Origin: Pontederia crassipes | Lineage: Eukaryota; Streptophyta; Magnoliopsida; Commelinales; Pontederiaceae | Assembly (NCBI GenBank): GCA_030549335.1 | Contig: JAUKPH010000018.1 | Location: 8,990,001 to 9,054,000, forward strand | Length of the DNA: 64,000 nucleotides | Direction of reading: 5' to 3' | Part shown: positions 10,577 to 23,763 of the stretch, piece by piece | How the letters are laid out: the number at the start of each line of letters is the position of its first letter | Numbering within the stretch: position 1 is the stretch's first letter | The notes under the pieces: model-generated | Told to the model about the DNA's origin: nothing | The model's database searches: none | Seen by the model: only the letters and a program-made list of their open reading frames with translations | Position numbers and translations under genes: made by a program

Positions 10577-12199
10577 TGATACGTAAAATGATGTAGCAAA
10601 ATAAAATCACTAGCAAGTGCACTAGTCGCTCAAGTAATATAGTAAATAGGAGTAAGAGTGTCGAACTCACGAGAAATATTATTAATATAATATCTAAATT
10701 TATAAATTAATAAGAGAGGAAAAATGGGTATTTTGAAAAAGGGTTTTATAAAATAAAATAAAGAAAATAAGATAAGATAAGATAGTGGTGTTGAAGTTAG
10801 ACCTTAGGATGAAAATAGATCAGGATAAATAATTGAACCATAAAAGATAAATTTAATCTTTAAAGATGGATTAGAATCTCCGTAAAGTAGTCTAACATGA
10901 TTAGCTTGTGGTATCCACGGCTGGCAACCCTCAACCTAATCATATAGAACTATCTTAATTTAATAAGAATTGAAGTCTCCACGACTGGTACCCTCAAAAT
11001 CATATTAAAATTAAGATGCATTAAATTGGATTCCCTAGACTATTAATCACTCCACAAATTGGTATAGATTAATAGACCACACAAGTTTGATTCTCCACAC
11101 ACTTATGCCAATTATTAATTTCAGATAAAATCAATTATAATTAGTATAATGAATTCTAAAATTAAACACTCCACAAACTGGTATAGCCTAATTCAGAAAT
11201 CTAATTAACTAACATAAAAGTATTAAGCATAATTAATAATTGATCAAAAAAGATTAAAACAAATAAAATAGGGTCCAAACATTTCCCTTCAATTAATAAT
11301 CTCCTAAAATAATAATCCTAAAAACATGAAGTTCATCCTAGAAATTCTGGAGAGATAATAAAATACAAATTATAATAATTGGAAGAATTACACCCAAAAC
11401 AAAAGCAGAGATCTTGAATTGGACCTACAATAGGGCAGCCTCTCGGACTTCCAGCCGTTGCACCTCTCTCCTTTCGATCAAAGCCTGCAGAGCTCACGAC
11501 CCGTTGTGGAAGAAAACCTGAACTTCAGAGCACACATTGGGATGATGACTTCCTCCTCTATTTATAGGCTGCAGGCGGACTTCAGTTTGATCCCGACCGT
11601 GACATCGTATGGTCAACTTTAAATTTATGAGATAACACTTGAGTTGATTACGGCCGAAACTTTGTTTCTCTCTCTGAATCTCGGCCAAAACTATAAAGCT
11701 ATTACGCCCAAAAGATAAATCCGTCTTATCTTTACTCTATTCAAATCTCGGCCAAAACAAAGATTTCCTTGCCATTATGCCCATAAAGATAAAATCTTTT
11801 TATCTTAACCCCCTTCATATCTTGGCCAAAATGATAAAAGACTTCTTTGCACCCAACGATTACGGCCGATAGTGATAAACATTGGATTTTTTGGCCGACA
11901 AACTTTGGTTGATATGGAATTCTCGGCCGATACGAACTTTGATGTTGGGGTTCTCGGCCGATACAATCTAAATTGCGGCTGATACATTAATACTCTTTTA
12001 ATATATCCCTTTTTTGCCCTTTTCTGCAAAATAATCATCAAATTTTAATTAATCCATCCACAATTTAAAATATTTAGAGAATTAATAATTAAAATCGATA
12101 AATCCAAAATTATGACTAAAAATGATGCATGCCATGATCAAATTACAGAAAAATTAATTAAAATAATAATCTAAAATATGTTGTATTTTGCATGCATCA
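10577..12199 (-). repeat. 3' LTR of the Athila element
   Basis: 1623 bp, direct repeat of 20882-22520. On the element's strand it follows the polypurine tract. It contains several TCTCGGCCGA / TCTCGGCCAAA motifs, the same short motif that fills the element's untranslated regions. Confidence 0.9.
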
Positions 12200-12214
12200 A
12201 ACTCCCCCAAGCTT
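12200..12214 (-). promoter_or_regulatory. Polypurine tract
   Basis: On the minus strand AAGCTTGGGGGAGTT runs directly into the 3' LTR. It is preceded by GAGGACAAGCAAGACTTT, wording usual upstream of the polypurine tract in plant gypsy elements. It primes plus-strand DNA synthesis. A second similar tract (AAGCTTGGGGGACT) lies near 13050. Confidence 0.75.
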
Positions 12215-13950
12215 AAAGTCTTGCTTGTCCTCAAGCCAAAATTCTAAGCAAGGCTCAAGAAAGTTCCATCATAGCCTCCACATTGTCAACTGACTAATTT
12301 TCTTAGACAATTCTTATGCATAGCTACTACTCAGTATCTTATCATTTTCCATGTAGTAAGCTTCATAGAGGTTCTGAATGCTACACAAATTTAAACAATC
12401 TCAAATTCAGCCTTGTAGAAAAATAAATTGTTTGTCAAATAAAAGCATTAGTATTGAACACATAAGTACTAATTAAGCTTAAAACCCTTTTTTTTCTTTT
12501 TCTTTCTTTCTTTTTTTTAATCATTTTAAAAGTTCTAATTTTCAAGCAGGATTGCACAAGGAAGTCCATGTAGCGAGCTTTATACTGATGACTTTTATTT
12601 ATTTTATTTGTTGGGGTTTAACTAATCCTTCTTTTATTTCTTTCTCTTTTTTTATTTTTAAGCTAAAAAACTACTTGATATGGTCAAAAAGAAGGCTACT
12701 ACTATCAAGACTTAAAAATAAATAAATAAATACAAAGGCATGAATATGATTTTGTCGTTTATTCATTCATAATTCTATTTAGCATAGGCACACGGTCCAT
12801 AAGTTTGATATTAAAATAGCAAGTGATAAGAAAGAAAAGCATTCAAATTTTATCTGTTAACAACATGTCTTTGAATTTTTACTGAAAGATAATTAAAACA
12901 ATACAACAAGGGTTAGTAAGATGGTAGCAAAAATAAATGCATGCAATGGTATTTTTTTGGGAAAATTTTCAATTTTTCAATTTTTTTTAAATGCATATAT
13001 AGGTAAATAAGAAGAAAAATAATGAAGAATGCAATGCATGAAATGCAAAGTCCCCCAAGCTTGAACCAGACACTGTCCTCAGTGTTAGGCCAACAAGGGA
13101 AAGAGATACAAATAATATGGAAAACTAAAGAAATGAAAATAAAGAAAAGGGGAAGGATACAATCGGATTTATTGTCGTTGTGCGGATTGGTGGACTTGTC
13201 GGCTGAAGTTTTGGCCGTAGTATATGACAGAGTGTGGGTCGTAATTCGATGAAGAGCTCGAAGTCGGTGGTGAGTCAGCTAAAGTCTCGGCCGTAAGGAT
13301 GAGAGCTGTGAAGAACCTCGGCCTCGGGGTGCAACGATAGCAGTGTTATGAACTTCTCGGCCGCAAATGGTGTCGGTGGAGAGGAGATCTCGGCCGAAAT
13401 TGATAGAGGTGGGCTTGGCGGCTGAGGTGATGGCTCTCGGCCGCAATAGAAGGAGAAGCTTGGCCGCAAGGGAAGTTGGTGAAGATCTCGGCCGAGATTG
13501 GAATGGTCGCTATTGATGTGAAGAAGAAGAGATCTCGGCCGCAAATGGTAGAGAGTCACGGCCGATAAAAGCTTGGCCGCAAAATTTTGTGGATGAAGAT
13601 CTCGGCCGATAGTTGGGAGTCTCGGTCGTAAGGAGGGACATGTGGTAAATGTTGAGGTCATCTCGCCTTGTCATGTCCGAAGTTCTCTCCTTCCATAGAT
13701 GATTCAACAAAATAAAAACTATTACCACAACTAAAGATATTAATCAACAAACTAATTACAGACTAATCTAAAGAAAAGAAATAATCAAAATAAAAAATAA
13801 AAAGGATAGAAATAGTTCTGATTTATAGTCTTCAGCTTGACTTAGTCTTGATCCCAAATTTCAAACATCATAGAGAGTGGTCAAAGAAAGATTATGATAA
13901 TAAGTGCCACCATGATAAAGTTTCAATCTATGTCCATTCTCTTTGAGTCT
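12215..13950 (-). other. 3' untranslated region of the Athila element
   Basis: No conserved coding sequence was recognised between integrase and the polypurine tract, where complete Athila elements may carry an env-like frame. 12480-13020 is AT-rich. 13200-13660 is an array of the motif TCTCGGCCGCAA and variants; a 128-residue open frame through it (13275-13661, minus) is repetitive and not supported as a gene. Confidence 0.6.
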
Positions 13951-15042
13951 TTATTTTTTGTCTAATGATTCAATCTCAAAAGTTCCATAAGGTGAACAAT
14001 TAATTATAACATAGGGTCCGGTCCATCTTGATTTAAGTTTTCCAAGAAATAATCTGAGTTTGCTATTATAAAGAAGCATTTGTTGACCAGGTAAAAATTC
14101 TTTATGTTTAATATGCATGTCATGTAATTTTTTTGTGCGTTCATATAGCTTGCTGTTTTCGTATGCATAGTGTCTAAATTCATCAAGCTCATTTAATTGT
14201 AATAACCCTTTTAATTGTGATGATTTTCGATCCATATTTAAAAATTTCGTTGCCCAATAAGCCCTGTGTTTTAGTTCCACTGGAAGGTGACATGATTTTC
14301 CAAAAACTAATCTATAAGGGGAGGTACCTATGGGTGTCTTAAAAGTTGTTCTATATGCCCAAAGTGCATCGTCTAATTTCAAGGACCAATCCTTCCTCGA
14401 TGAGTTCACAAATTTTTCTAGGATCCTTTTAATTTCTCTATTTGAAATTTCCACTTGTCCACAAGATTGGGCATGATATGGGGTACTAAAAAAATGTTTG
14501 ACTCCAAATCTGTTAAGAAGAGTTGACATTATTTTATTACAGAAATGTGTTCCATTGTCACTTATGATAGTCATAGGTGTTCCATATCGAGTGAAAATAT
14601 TTTTTCTTAGAAAGTTGGCAACTACCTTAGCTTCATTTATTGGTGTGGCTATAGCTTCCACCCATTTGGAAACATAATCAACCGCCACTAAGATGTATTG
14701 ATTGTTAAAGGATTTAGAAAATGGTCCCATAAAGTCAATGCCCCACACATAAAAAATATCACATTGTAACATATTTGTGAGAGGCATTTCATCTCGACGA
14801 GAAATATTACTTGTCCTTTGGCATTAGTCACAATACTTACAGTAGTTTCTTGCATCTCTGTAAATGGTTGGCCAATATAGTCCACATTCAAGTACCTTAG
14901 CCGTTGTTCGATTGGGTCCATAGTGACCTCCAGCTTGTCCATCATAGCAATGGCTTAGGATATTCTCAATCTCATCTTCGTGAACACATCTTCGAATTAC
15001 TTGATCTGCAATTAATCGAAAAAGGTAAGGATCTTCATAGTG
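13951..15042 (-). pseudogene. Athila integrase
   Basis: From 15042 downwards the zinc-binding part can be read with breaks ([49 protein letters not shown]). 14787-13951 is an open 278-residue frame with the catalytic core: [10 protein letters not shown] (first Asp), IISDNGTHF (second Asp) and [12 protein letters not shown] (Glu). The region RWTGPYVI is the C-terminal part. The enzyme would insert the cDNA into the genome. The three acidic residues are kept, but a TAG/TGA replaces the Gly/Asp-coding position near the CxxC motif and the frame is broken upstream, so it is a pseudogene. Confidence 0.85.
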
Positions 15043-15790
15043 TTAATTCTTAACATCAGATAAGAATTTCCTTTTTTGATGAGTGGTCATGCCCTTAGGA
15101 ATGTAATGTCTTGCAAGGTAATTAGTAAAATCAGCGAACCATGGTGTAGTGTTAGAAATTTGAAAAAATGTAGAGATAGAAAAAAGTTTCTCGTCTGGGA
15201 ATTCTTCAAGTATGTCTGTGACTTCTCTTGGAGATGGCTCCAAACGGGATAGGTGGTCAGCTAATAAGTTCTCAGTCCCTTTTTTGTCTTTTACTTCCAC
15301 ATCGAACTGTTGCAAAAGTAGTATCCATCGGATTAGTCTAGGTTTGGCATCTTGCTTGCTCATCAAGTGCTTGATAATTGCATGATCTGTGTAGACAATA
15401 ATTTTTGAACAAATTAGATATGATCTAAACTTGTCAAAAGCAAAAATAACAACAAGAAACTCCTTCTCTGTTGTTGCATAATTTAGTTGTGCAGCATTTA
15501 ATGTTCGTCTTGCATAATATATGACATGAAATGTTTTATCTTTTCTTTGCCCCAACACATCTCCTACGGCACCATCACTCACATCACACATCAGCTCGAA
15601 TGGTAGAGACTAGTCTGGTGCTACAACAACAGGGGCAAAAATTAGCATTTCTATATAATAGATTAAAGGCAGCAAGGCAATCTGAATTAAAATCAAATTT
15701 TGTGTCCTTAGCAAGACGATTAGTTAAGGGTTTAGCCATTTTTGAAAAATCTTTGATAAAACGGCGATAAAAATTCTGCGTGCCCATGGA
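15043..15790 (-). pseudogene. Athila RNase H and linker
   Basis: 15787-15584 carries the end of the RT connection (FYRRFIKDFSKMAKPLTNRL), then a frameshift leads to 15591-15043 with a gypsy-type RNase [52 protein letters not shown] and [10 protein letters not shown]. The domain removes RNA from the RNA:DNA hybrid. It lies in a different frame from RT and integrase, so at least two indels have occurred. Confidence 0.85.
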
Positions 15791-16871
15791 AGCTTCGAAT
15801 GCCCTTCACATTGGTTGGAGGAGACAGATTTGTAATAACATCTATCTTGGCCTTATCCACTTCGATTCCGTTTGCTGAGATTTTGTGGCCCAGCACTATA
15901 TCCTCCTTAACCATGAAGTGACATTTCTCCCAGTTAAGGACCAAATTTGTTTCTTGACATCGCTGCAAAATTAGAGATAAGTTATCCAAACAATTATTAA
16001 AGGAGCTACCAAAAAGTGTAAAATCATCCATGAAAATTTCGAGTATCTTCTCATTCATATCTGCAAAGATTGACATCATGCATCTTTGGAATGTTGCTGG
16101 AGCATTGCATAGACCAAATGACATCCTTCTATAGGCAAACATTTCATATGGACATGTGAACGTTGTCTTTTCTTGATCCTCAGGTTCTACTGCTATTTGA
16201 TTATATCCAGAATAACCATCTAAAAAACAATAATAGCTATGACCTGCAACACGCTCCAACATTTGGTCAATAAAAGGTAACGGAAAATTATCTTTACGGG
16301 TAGCATCATTAAGCTTCCTATAGTTTATACAGACTCTCCAACCTGTAACTGTTCTTTGAGGCACCCATTCATTATTTTTGTTACTTACCACAGTGATTCC
16401 TCCTTCCTTAGGGACTACCTGCACATGACTTATCCATGAACTATAAAAAATGACATATATAATACCCGCATCAAGGAGTTTGATGACCTCCTTTTTCACA
16501 ACTTCCCTTAAGGTTGGGTTGAGCCTTCTTTGATATTGAGCAACTGATTTGGCATTTTCTTCCATCAAAATTTTATGCATGCAAATAGAAGGTGATATTC
16601 CCTTGATGTCTAAGATCGATTAGGCAATTGCTCTTTTGTGTTGCCTCAATACTTCTAAAAGTTTGTTTTCCATATCACCTGTCAAATCAGCAGATATGAT
16701 AATTGGGTAAGTGTCATTTTCAAGAAAGGCATATCTTAAATGAGATGGAAGTTCTTTAAGTTCAAAATTTTGAGGACAATCCAATTTTTTGATTTCCTCC
16801 TCGAGCGTCTCTGTTGTTATTGGCGCATTATCCTCTTCCACATTTTCTCTAGAGTCCTCCATCATTTTCAA
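15732..16871 (-). pseudogene. Athila reverse transcriptase
   Basis: The frame 16580-15732 contains the RT motifs in order: WISHVQVVPKEGG, TGWRVCINYRKLNDATRKD, FPLPFIDQMLERVAGHSYY, FLDGYSGYNQIAVEPEDQEK, FAYRRMSFGLCNAPATFQRC and IFMDDFTLFG, where FMDD replaces the usual YxDD catalytic box as is normal for Athila. Downstream it drifts out of frame after VKGIRSFHGH. The preceding frame 16871-16620 carries the protease-RT linker (ELKELPSHLRYAFL). RT copies the element's RNA into DNA. The domain is well preserved but isolated by stops. Confidence 0.9.
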
Positions 16872-16982
16872 AGCTTCCTTAGCATATGGATCTGAAACAA
16901 AATCCCCAACAATATCATCAAAAGCATCAGTCGTGTCATCTTCTAAAGAATCAATGGCATAACAAGATCAGTGATCAAAAGG

Positions 16983-19093
16983 TTATTTGAGAGAATGTTT
17001 TATATTAAAAGTAATATTTTCGTTGTTGACGCGAAGTGTGAGCATCCCTTGTTGAACATCTATAAGTGCATTTTCTGTGGCTAAAAATGGTCTCCCGAGG
17101 ATGATGGAGGTTTTTTCATCTGCCTTTATATCCAGAACAATAAAATCTGCAGGAAAAACAAATTTATCAACTTTTACCAAAACATCTCTTAATATTCCTC
17201 GGGGTCTCTTGCATGAAGAATCTGCAAATTAAAGAGTCATGCTTGTTTATTCAAATTCGCCATAACCTAGCTGCACAAATATAGAGTATGGCATTAAACT
17301 AATACTAGCACCAAGATCACATAAAGCTTGTGCACAAAAGAATTTTCCTATAGTGCAAGGTATGGTGAAGGTTCCAGGATCTTTCATTTTTCTAGGCATA
17401 TCTCGATCATAAATGGCACTACAATCTGATGTCAACATTACTCTCCCAATGTTTTCAAACTTTCTTCTTGAAGATAATATATCCTTCATAAATTTAGCAT
17501 AGCTCGGCATCATCTGTAAAGCTTCATGAAAAGGAATGTTAATAGATAATTGCTTCAGAATGTCAAGAAAGCGAGAAAATTGCTTATCTAGTTGTTCTTT
17601 GCGAAATTTCTGTGGATAGAGCAGATCCTCTATGTTACTGGTATTTCTTGAATAGTCAGTTTCTTTTTTCTTCAGATTGATATCTTCAGTGGCTTGATCT
17701 TGTGTCTTTGATGCTTCAACTTTTTCATTATGGTCAATTACTCTTGGCGGGGGATCTGATACCAAACTTCTCAATTGTTTCCCACTTCTAAGAGTCACAG
17801 CTTTAGTCTCTTCTTTAGGATTTTTCTCTGTATTACTTGGAAGAGCCCCTGGTGCATGACCTGCCATCATATTGGTCATTTGCCCTATTTGCATTTCCAA
17901 ATTTCTAATTGTAGCATCTTGATTGTTTGCCCTTGTTTCCATTGTCTTCTGCATGGTTTGCATAGTGTCAATAACTCTTGCCATCATCTCTTCCATGGGA
18001 TTAATTGATTGTTGAGCAGGAGCTTCATGTTGCCTTCTCAAAAGTGTATAGTTTTGTGGATGAGCTTGTCCTTGATTCTGGAATTTCTCAACAACTTGCC
18101 CTTGATTTGACCTATAAGGAAACTTCTGATCGTTCCTCCAACCATAGTCATTGTTCCTGAAAAATGAATTGGAGATAAAGTTAGCATTTTCAATGTGATC
18201 AGGATTAGAAATGTTACCTTGAGGACAATAATTGCTCGCATGTCCTCCTCCACAGTTGTTGCACACCATTAATGACATCATCTGCTCAAATTTTTTATTA
18301 AGTGACTCCAGTTGAGTCACTACTTCAAAGAATTTCTACTTTCTGTGGCATGCACATCATGAGTTCGGCGAGATGGTCTCCTTTCTTGGCTTGACTTGAG
18401 GACTACAGCTTCAATAATATCCTATATCTCACTAGGGCATTTAGATCCTAGCACTGTCCCTCCTGCTGATTGGTCGAGCTTATCTTGATCTGCAGCTCGC
18501 AATCCATGATAGAAATTTTCCATTACTTGCCACTTTGGAATCCTATTATTAGGAACTCTGGCTAATAGTTCCTTATAATGTTCCCAGGCCTCATATAACG
18601 TCTCATTGTCATCTTGAACAAATGCCCTTAATTCACTTTGATACTTGCCTACTTTTTGTGGTGGGCAATATTTTCCAACAAACTTTTCTACCAGCTCCAA
18701 CCATGAGTGAATTGATCCTGTAGGCAAAGTTTTAAACCATGTAGAAGCTTTGTCACGTAAGGATTGTGGAAATAATAATAAATGAATAACTTCAGTAGAA
18801 ACATTATTATTTCTAAAAGTGCTAAGAGTGGCAAGAAATTTGTCAAGGTGATCGTGAGGGTCTTCATGAAATCCTCCTCCAAATTGAAATTCTTGTATCA
18901 TCCTCACGATTGCCGGATTGATCTCAAAATTATTTGCATTGATTTCAGGCAGCACAATGTATGATTCTCGGTCATTATATTTGACCAAGACATATTCTCT
19001 CATAGAGAGTTCCTCTTCATCTTCCCATCGATTATTTTGTGGCGGAACTAGTTCATTTTGTTGCTCTAGTTTGTTGCGTGCTTGTTCAGCCAT
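16983..19093 (-). pseudogene. Athila gag and protease
   Basis: 19093-18422 encodes the gag core starting MAEQARNKLEQQNE, with FGGGFHEDPHDHLDKFL, FPQSLRDKASTWFKTLP and LDQSAGG, the retrotransposon gag domain that packages element RNA. A frameshift near 18330-18420 moves the reading to 18320-17247, which holds one zinc knuckle (CNNCGGGHASNYCP), a coiled coil (MARVIDTMQTMQKTMETR) and the protease start with the active-site motif DLGASISLMP. A TAA at 17245 separates the protease end (17180-16983, IILGRPFLATENALIDV). Domain order and wording fit Athila. Confidence 0.85.
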
Positions 19094-20860
19094 TTTTCTG
19101 ATATTTCTTCTTAATCGTCAAGCAGTTCTTTCAATTTGAGGATCAAATTTTAAAATTGGATTTGAACTTCTAGTGCGCTTATCAGAAGATTCCAGGATTG
19201 GTTGTGATTAATATTCAGTAGTACCTGCAACAACCAATTTTTAGTAAGATAAAAGAATAAAATAAAATAAAAATATATACAAGAAAAATGAAATACAGAT
19301 AATAGATCACGAAGAAATAAGATTTAAATTGATAAACATAAAAAAATCTTTCGAACATTATCGAAAATTCATTAGGTCGTTAAAATTAATGTCCGAGAGG
19401 AATTAACCTAATTACGGCCACCAAAATTCACATAAAATGATCAAATACGGCGAAAAATAAAACTCGAAACCCAATTCAATTGCCAAATATTAATATCGAC
19501 CGAAAGTAAATCAATTAGATGGTCATAAAAATCAAGCACTCGTTCGGCCGTAAAGCTTGTAGCACAAAATCAATAACCAAATTTGCGGCCGCAAAGCCAA
19601 TAATCAGACATTAGCAAAAATTATTTTCAGAGAGGAAATAAGATTGATCGGCCGCAATACAGAAATTGATTTATGGCCGAAATTAAATTAGTAATCCGAG
19701 GCTCGTTCGGCCGCAAAAACTATGAAACAATGTCGAGAGGGATTAATCAATGTGAAGGCGTAAAACTTGTTGAATTATGGCTGAAACAACGTCGTAAGAT
19801 GGCGTAAAAATTAACACGGCGATGAATCATCTCGGCCGAAAGAGAATTAAATTGACTCCTGGGCGTAAAGAATTAATCAACTCCTCGCATATAAAACTCT
19901 AGGCGAAAAGAATCGAAGACGACAACCTTTGGCCGTAAAACAGAATAGGGTTTCGGCCGAAATAAAAATCGAACGAAACGTCGACAAAGAGTAAAATTTG
20001 TGAGATAACACTTGAGTAAAATTCATATCGGCCGTAAAACGATGAAAGTTAAGTCGAACGTGATCCTTTACGGCCAAGAAAGAAAAATCCACAAATAACT
20101 GGCTGAAACAAGGTCGTAAGATGGCGTAAAAACAAATGTTCATAAAATATCGGCCGTAAAATCATACATGAACGAGATGAGAATTCAAGGCGTAAAAGGA
20201 AGAATAACACGAAACCAACGTCATACCTATCGCAAAGAAAATTTCAAAAAATTGTCGGCCGTAAAATTATGCGCTCAATCAATCCAATGCGAAAGAGAAA
20301 TAAATCAATTCAATCATCATTGATAAAGTGACATTTCGACCGTAAAACTCAGATAAAATTTGCCAATCGCAAAAAGATAAAAGTTTATCCTTAAACGTCT
20401 TTTGCGGGCATAAACTCGAAGTTCAAGTCGAAATGATCAGACGTTCGGAGGATCAAAACTTTATGGCCGCAAGACACAATTAAATCAAATCAATTGAAAT
20501 CAAATACGATCATTAATCGAAGCGCAAAACAAAAGTTAAAATTGCGGCTGCAAAATTGAAAGTTTAAAAATCAGAGTTGATACATTGCGAGGCCGTAAAA
20601 CTAGTAAAGCTAACAAAATAAATCTCGGTCATAAAACCATAAGCCCACGTAATCTGAAAAATCCAATCGGCGTCAGAATTTAAGCCGAAAGTCAACAAAT
20701 TTAAAAATGTCATGACCTTTATCTGCAAAAGGAAAATGTTAGTTTATTCACAGAAAAATAAAAATAATTAAAATAGTACATATTTACAAAGAATTATTTA
20801 CAATTTATTTACATCTCCTAATAATTCATAAAAATCAGTAATTAATTAATAAAATATTCT
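19094..20860 (-). other. Athila 5' leader with CGGCCGTAAA motif array
   Basis: The untranslated leader between the primer-binding site and gag has no gene. From about 19540 to 20660 it carries roughly 16 scattered copies of a motif close to CGGCCGTAAAA (TTTTACGGCCG on the element's strand), spaced irregularly by about 40-100 bases. The core CGGCCG also fills the 3' untranslated region and the LTRs, so it is an element-wide feature. Confidence 0.65.
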
Positions 20861-20875
20861 CCGGCAACGGCGCCA
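20861..20875 (-). promoter_or_regulatory. Primer-binding site, tRNA-Asp type
   Basis: Minus-strand TGGCGCCGTTGCCGG is complementary to the 3' end of plant tRNA-Asp and lies six bases inside the 5' LTR. It fixes the element's orientation as minus. Confidence 0.9.
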
Positions 20876-20881
20876 AAAACT

Positions 20882-22520
20882 TGATACGTAAAATGATGTA
20901 GCAAAATAAAATCGCTAGCTAGTGCACTAGTCGCTCAAGTAATATAGTAAATAGGAGTAAGAGTGTCGAACCCATGAGGAATATTATTAATAAAATATCT
21001 GAATTTATAAATTAATAAGAGAGGAAAAACATGTATTTTGAAAATGAGTTTTATAAAATAAAATAAAGAAAATAAGATAAGATAAGATAGTGGTGTTGAA
21101 GTTAGGCCTTAGGATGAAAATAGATCAGGATAAATATTTGAATCATAAAAGATAAATTTAATCTTTAAAGATGGATTAGAGTCTCCCTAAAGTAATCTAA
21201 CATGATTAGCTTGTGATCTCCATGGCTGGCATCCCTCAATCTAATCATATAGAACTATATTAATTTAATAAGAATTGAAGTCTCCACGACTGGTACCCTC
21301 AAAATCATATTAAAATTAAGATACATTAAATTAGATTCCCTAGACTATTAATCACTCCACAAACTGGTATAGATTAATAGACCACACAAGTTTGATTCTC
21401 CACACACTAGTTATCAAACTTATGCCAATTATTAATTTCAGATAAAATCAATTATAATTAGTACAATGAATTCTGAAATTAAACACTCCACAAACTGGTG
21501 TAGCCTAATTCAGAAATCTAATTAACTAACATAAAAGCATTAAGCACAATTAATAATTGATCAAAAAAGATTAAAACAAATAAAATAGTGTCCAAACATT
21601 TCCCCTCAATTAATAATCTCCTAAAATAATAATCCTAAAAACATGGAGTTCATCCTAGAAATTCTGGAGAGATAATAAAATATAAATTATAAAAATTGGA
21701 AGAATTACACCCAAAACAAAAGCAGAGATCTCGAATTGGGCAGACAGTCGGGCAGCCTCTCGGACTTCCGGCCGTTGCACCTCTCTCCTTTCGATCGAAG
21801 CCTACAGAGCTCACGACCCGCAGTGAAAGAAAACCTGAACTTCAGAGCACACATTGGGATGATGGCTTCCTCCTCTATTTATAGGGTGCGGACGGACTTC
21901 AATTTGATCTCGGCCGTAACATCGTACGGTCAACTTTAAATTTGTGAGATAACACTTGAGTTGATTATGGCCGATAAACTTTGTTTCTCTCTCTGAATCT
22001 CGGCCAAAACTATAAAGCTATTATGCACAAAAGATAAATCCGTCTTATCTTTACTCCATTCAAATCTCGGCCAAAATGAAGATTTCCTTGCCATTATGCC
22101 CAAAAAGATAAAATCTTTTTATCTTTACCCGCTTCATATCTTGGCCAAAACGATAAAAGATTTCTTTGCACCCAACGATTACGGCCGATAGTGATAAACA
22201 TTGGATTTTTCGACCGACAAACTTTGGTTGATATGAAATTCTCGGCCGATACGAACTTTGATGTTTGGGTTCTCGGTCGATACGATCTGAATTGCGGCTG
22301 ATACATTAATACTTCTTTTAATATAATCCCTTATTTACTCTTTTCTGCAAAATAATCATCAAATTTTAATTAATCCATCCATAATTAAAAATATTCAGAG
22401 AATTAATAATTAAAATCGATAAATTCAGAATTATGACTAAAAATAATGCATGCCATGATCAAATTACAGAAAAATTAATTAAAATAATAATTTAAAATAT
22501 GTTGCATTTTGCATGCATCA
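20882..22520 (-). repeat. 5' LTR of the Athila element
   Basis: 1639 bp, direct repeat of 10577-12199 with scattered substitutions and small indels. It should carry the element's promoter. TATTTATAGG near 21876 (plus-strand reading) has a counterpart in the other LTR near 11560, but it lies on the strand opposite to transcription. Confidence 0.9.
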
Positions 22521-23695
22521 TGTAGATATGTAATCAGTATTGATTGCCTCCATCTACGACAAAAGTACATATTCATAATATTTGGTGTTCTTATATGTCT
22601 TGTCAATATATATGTATTTTATTAATAAAATAATCCATATATATGTTTGAAAATATCATTATCAAGTGAGTCAATTCTTGTAGTGTTGCACCTTTTACAC
22701 TAATAATTCACATTATATAAAGCGAATAGTGACTTGTAGTAATTGTTTTCTCCTTTGATAAAAGTGTTGCATATGTATTATAATGTGTCATATCATACAT
22801 TTAATCAGCTTCCGTGTTTATTAAACTTTTGAAAACTTTATGCACAGTACTAAAATTCACACTCTTAAAGACATATACAGTTTGCATACAAGTGCAAATC
22901 TAAATCAACATCATTCACCTCAATATCAATAATTGGTAAATACCATTGTTGATATATTAACATATGAGACATATAGAAAATAAGTAAATATCAAAATATT
23001 CTGGATAATTGAGCCTGTTCACCAAGTCTTAAACATCTTACTCTTGGTATTTTCATCATTTATTAAATTTAAACAGAGGAAATAATGCCTTGTAGGAATT
23101 ATTATGTGTATTGATAAAGTTTTCTAGCACAAGTTAATAAAAATTGAAACAATGCACTATACCAGTTAATCAATCAACATCAAAGATTTTAATAGTTTTC
23201 ATAACTTGTTGAGTTCACAAAATTTTATTCATACCATTAAAGTCAATTTTATTAATTAATCTTTGACTTATAATTAACATTTTGAGTGAATGCATTAGGA
23301 GTTTCCACTTAGTTCATATAAGAACATTTACACATTAAATTATGAAATTTTGTTGGATAGATGTATTAAATAATTCACTATAAAATGAATGTATATCGAT
23401 AAATTTATATGTCCTTGTCATTATTCATTGTCCCTATTTATGACAAAGGTACAAGTTGAGAATGTCCACAATGTCGTTATATATTTTATCAATATATGTA
23501 TTATTTCCTTAATGATATTATCAATATATTTTCATGTCGTGTATGTGTAAAATAAGTACATACGAAAATGTTCTAATCTAGTGAGACATCTCATTGATTC
23601 ATCCATTTATTAAACCAGTGATTATCATGGTTAGTGCCGAGGGAATATACCTATAGGTAGCATTATCTCTGAACGCTACACAAAAATTAATGAAC

Positions 23696-23763
<68 letters not shown>

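Larger units (their letters stand above)
10577..22520 (-). mobile_element. Athila-type Ty3/gypsy LTR retrotransposon, 11.9 kb, decayed
   Basis: Two direct LTRs (10577-12199 and 20882-22520), both starting TGATACGTAAAATG and ending GCATGCATCA, enclose gag and pol remains on the minus strand. The target duplication is TGTAC (10572-10576) against TGTAG (22521-22525), one mismatch; the empty site is at 50266-50270 in copy 2. The primer-binding site matches the 3' end of tRNA-Asp and a G-rich polypurine tract abuts the 3' LTR. RT and integrase wording ([26 protein letters not shown]) is that of the plant Athila lineage. Frameshifts and in-frame stops interrupt every domain, and no env-like frame is recognisable between integrase and the 3' LTR. 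The LTRs differ by substitutions and small indels, including about 12 extra bases near 21410. Confidence 0.9.

Noticed and set aside
13275-13661. 128-residue frame that might be an Athila env-like gene
   Set aside because: It is a translation of the TCTCGGCCGCAA array without signal peptide or membrane segments.
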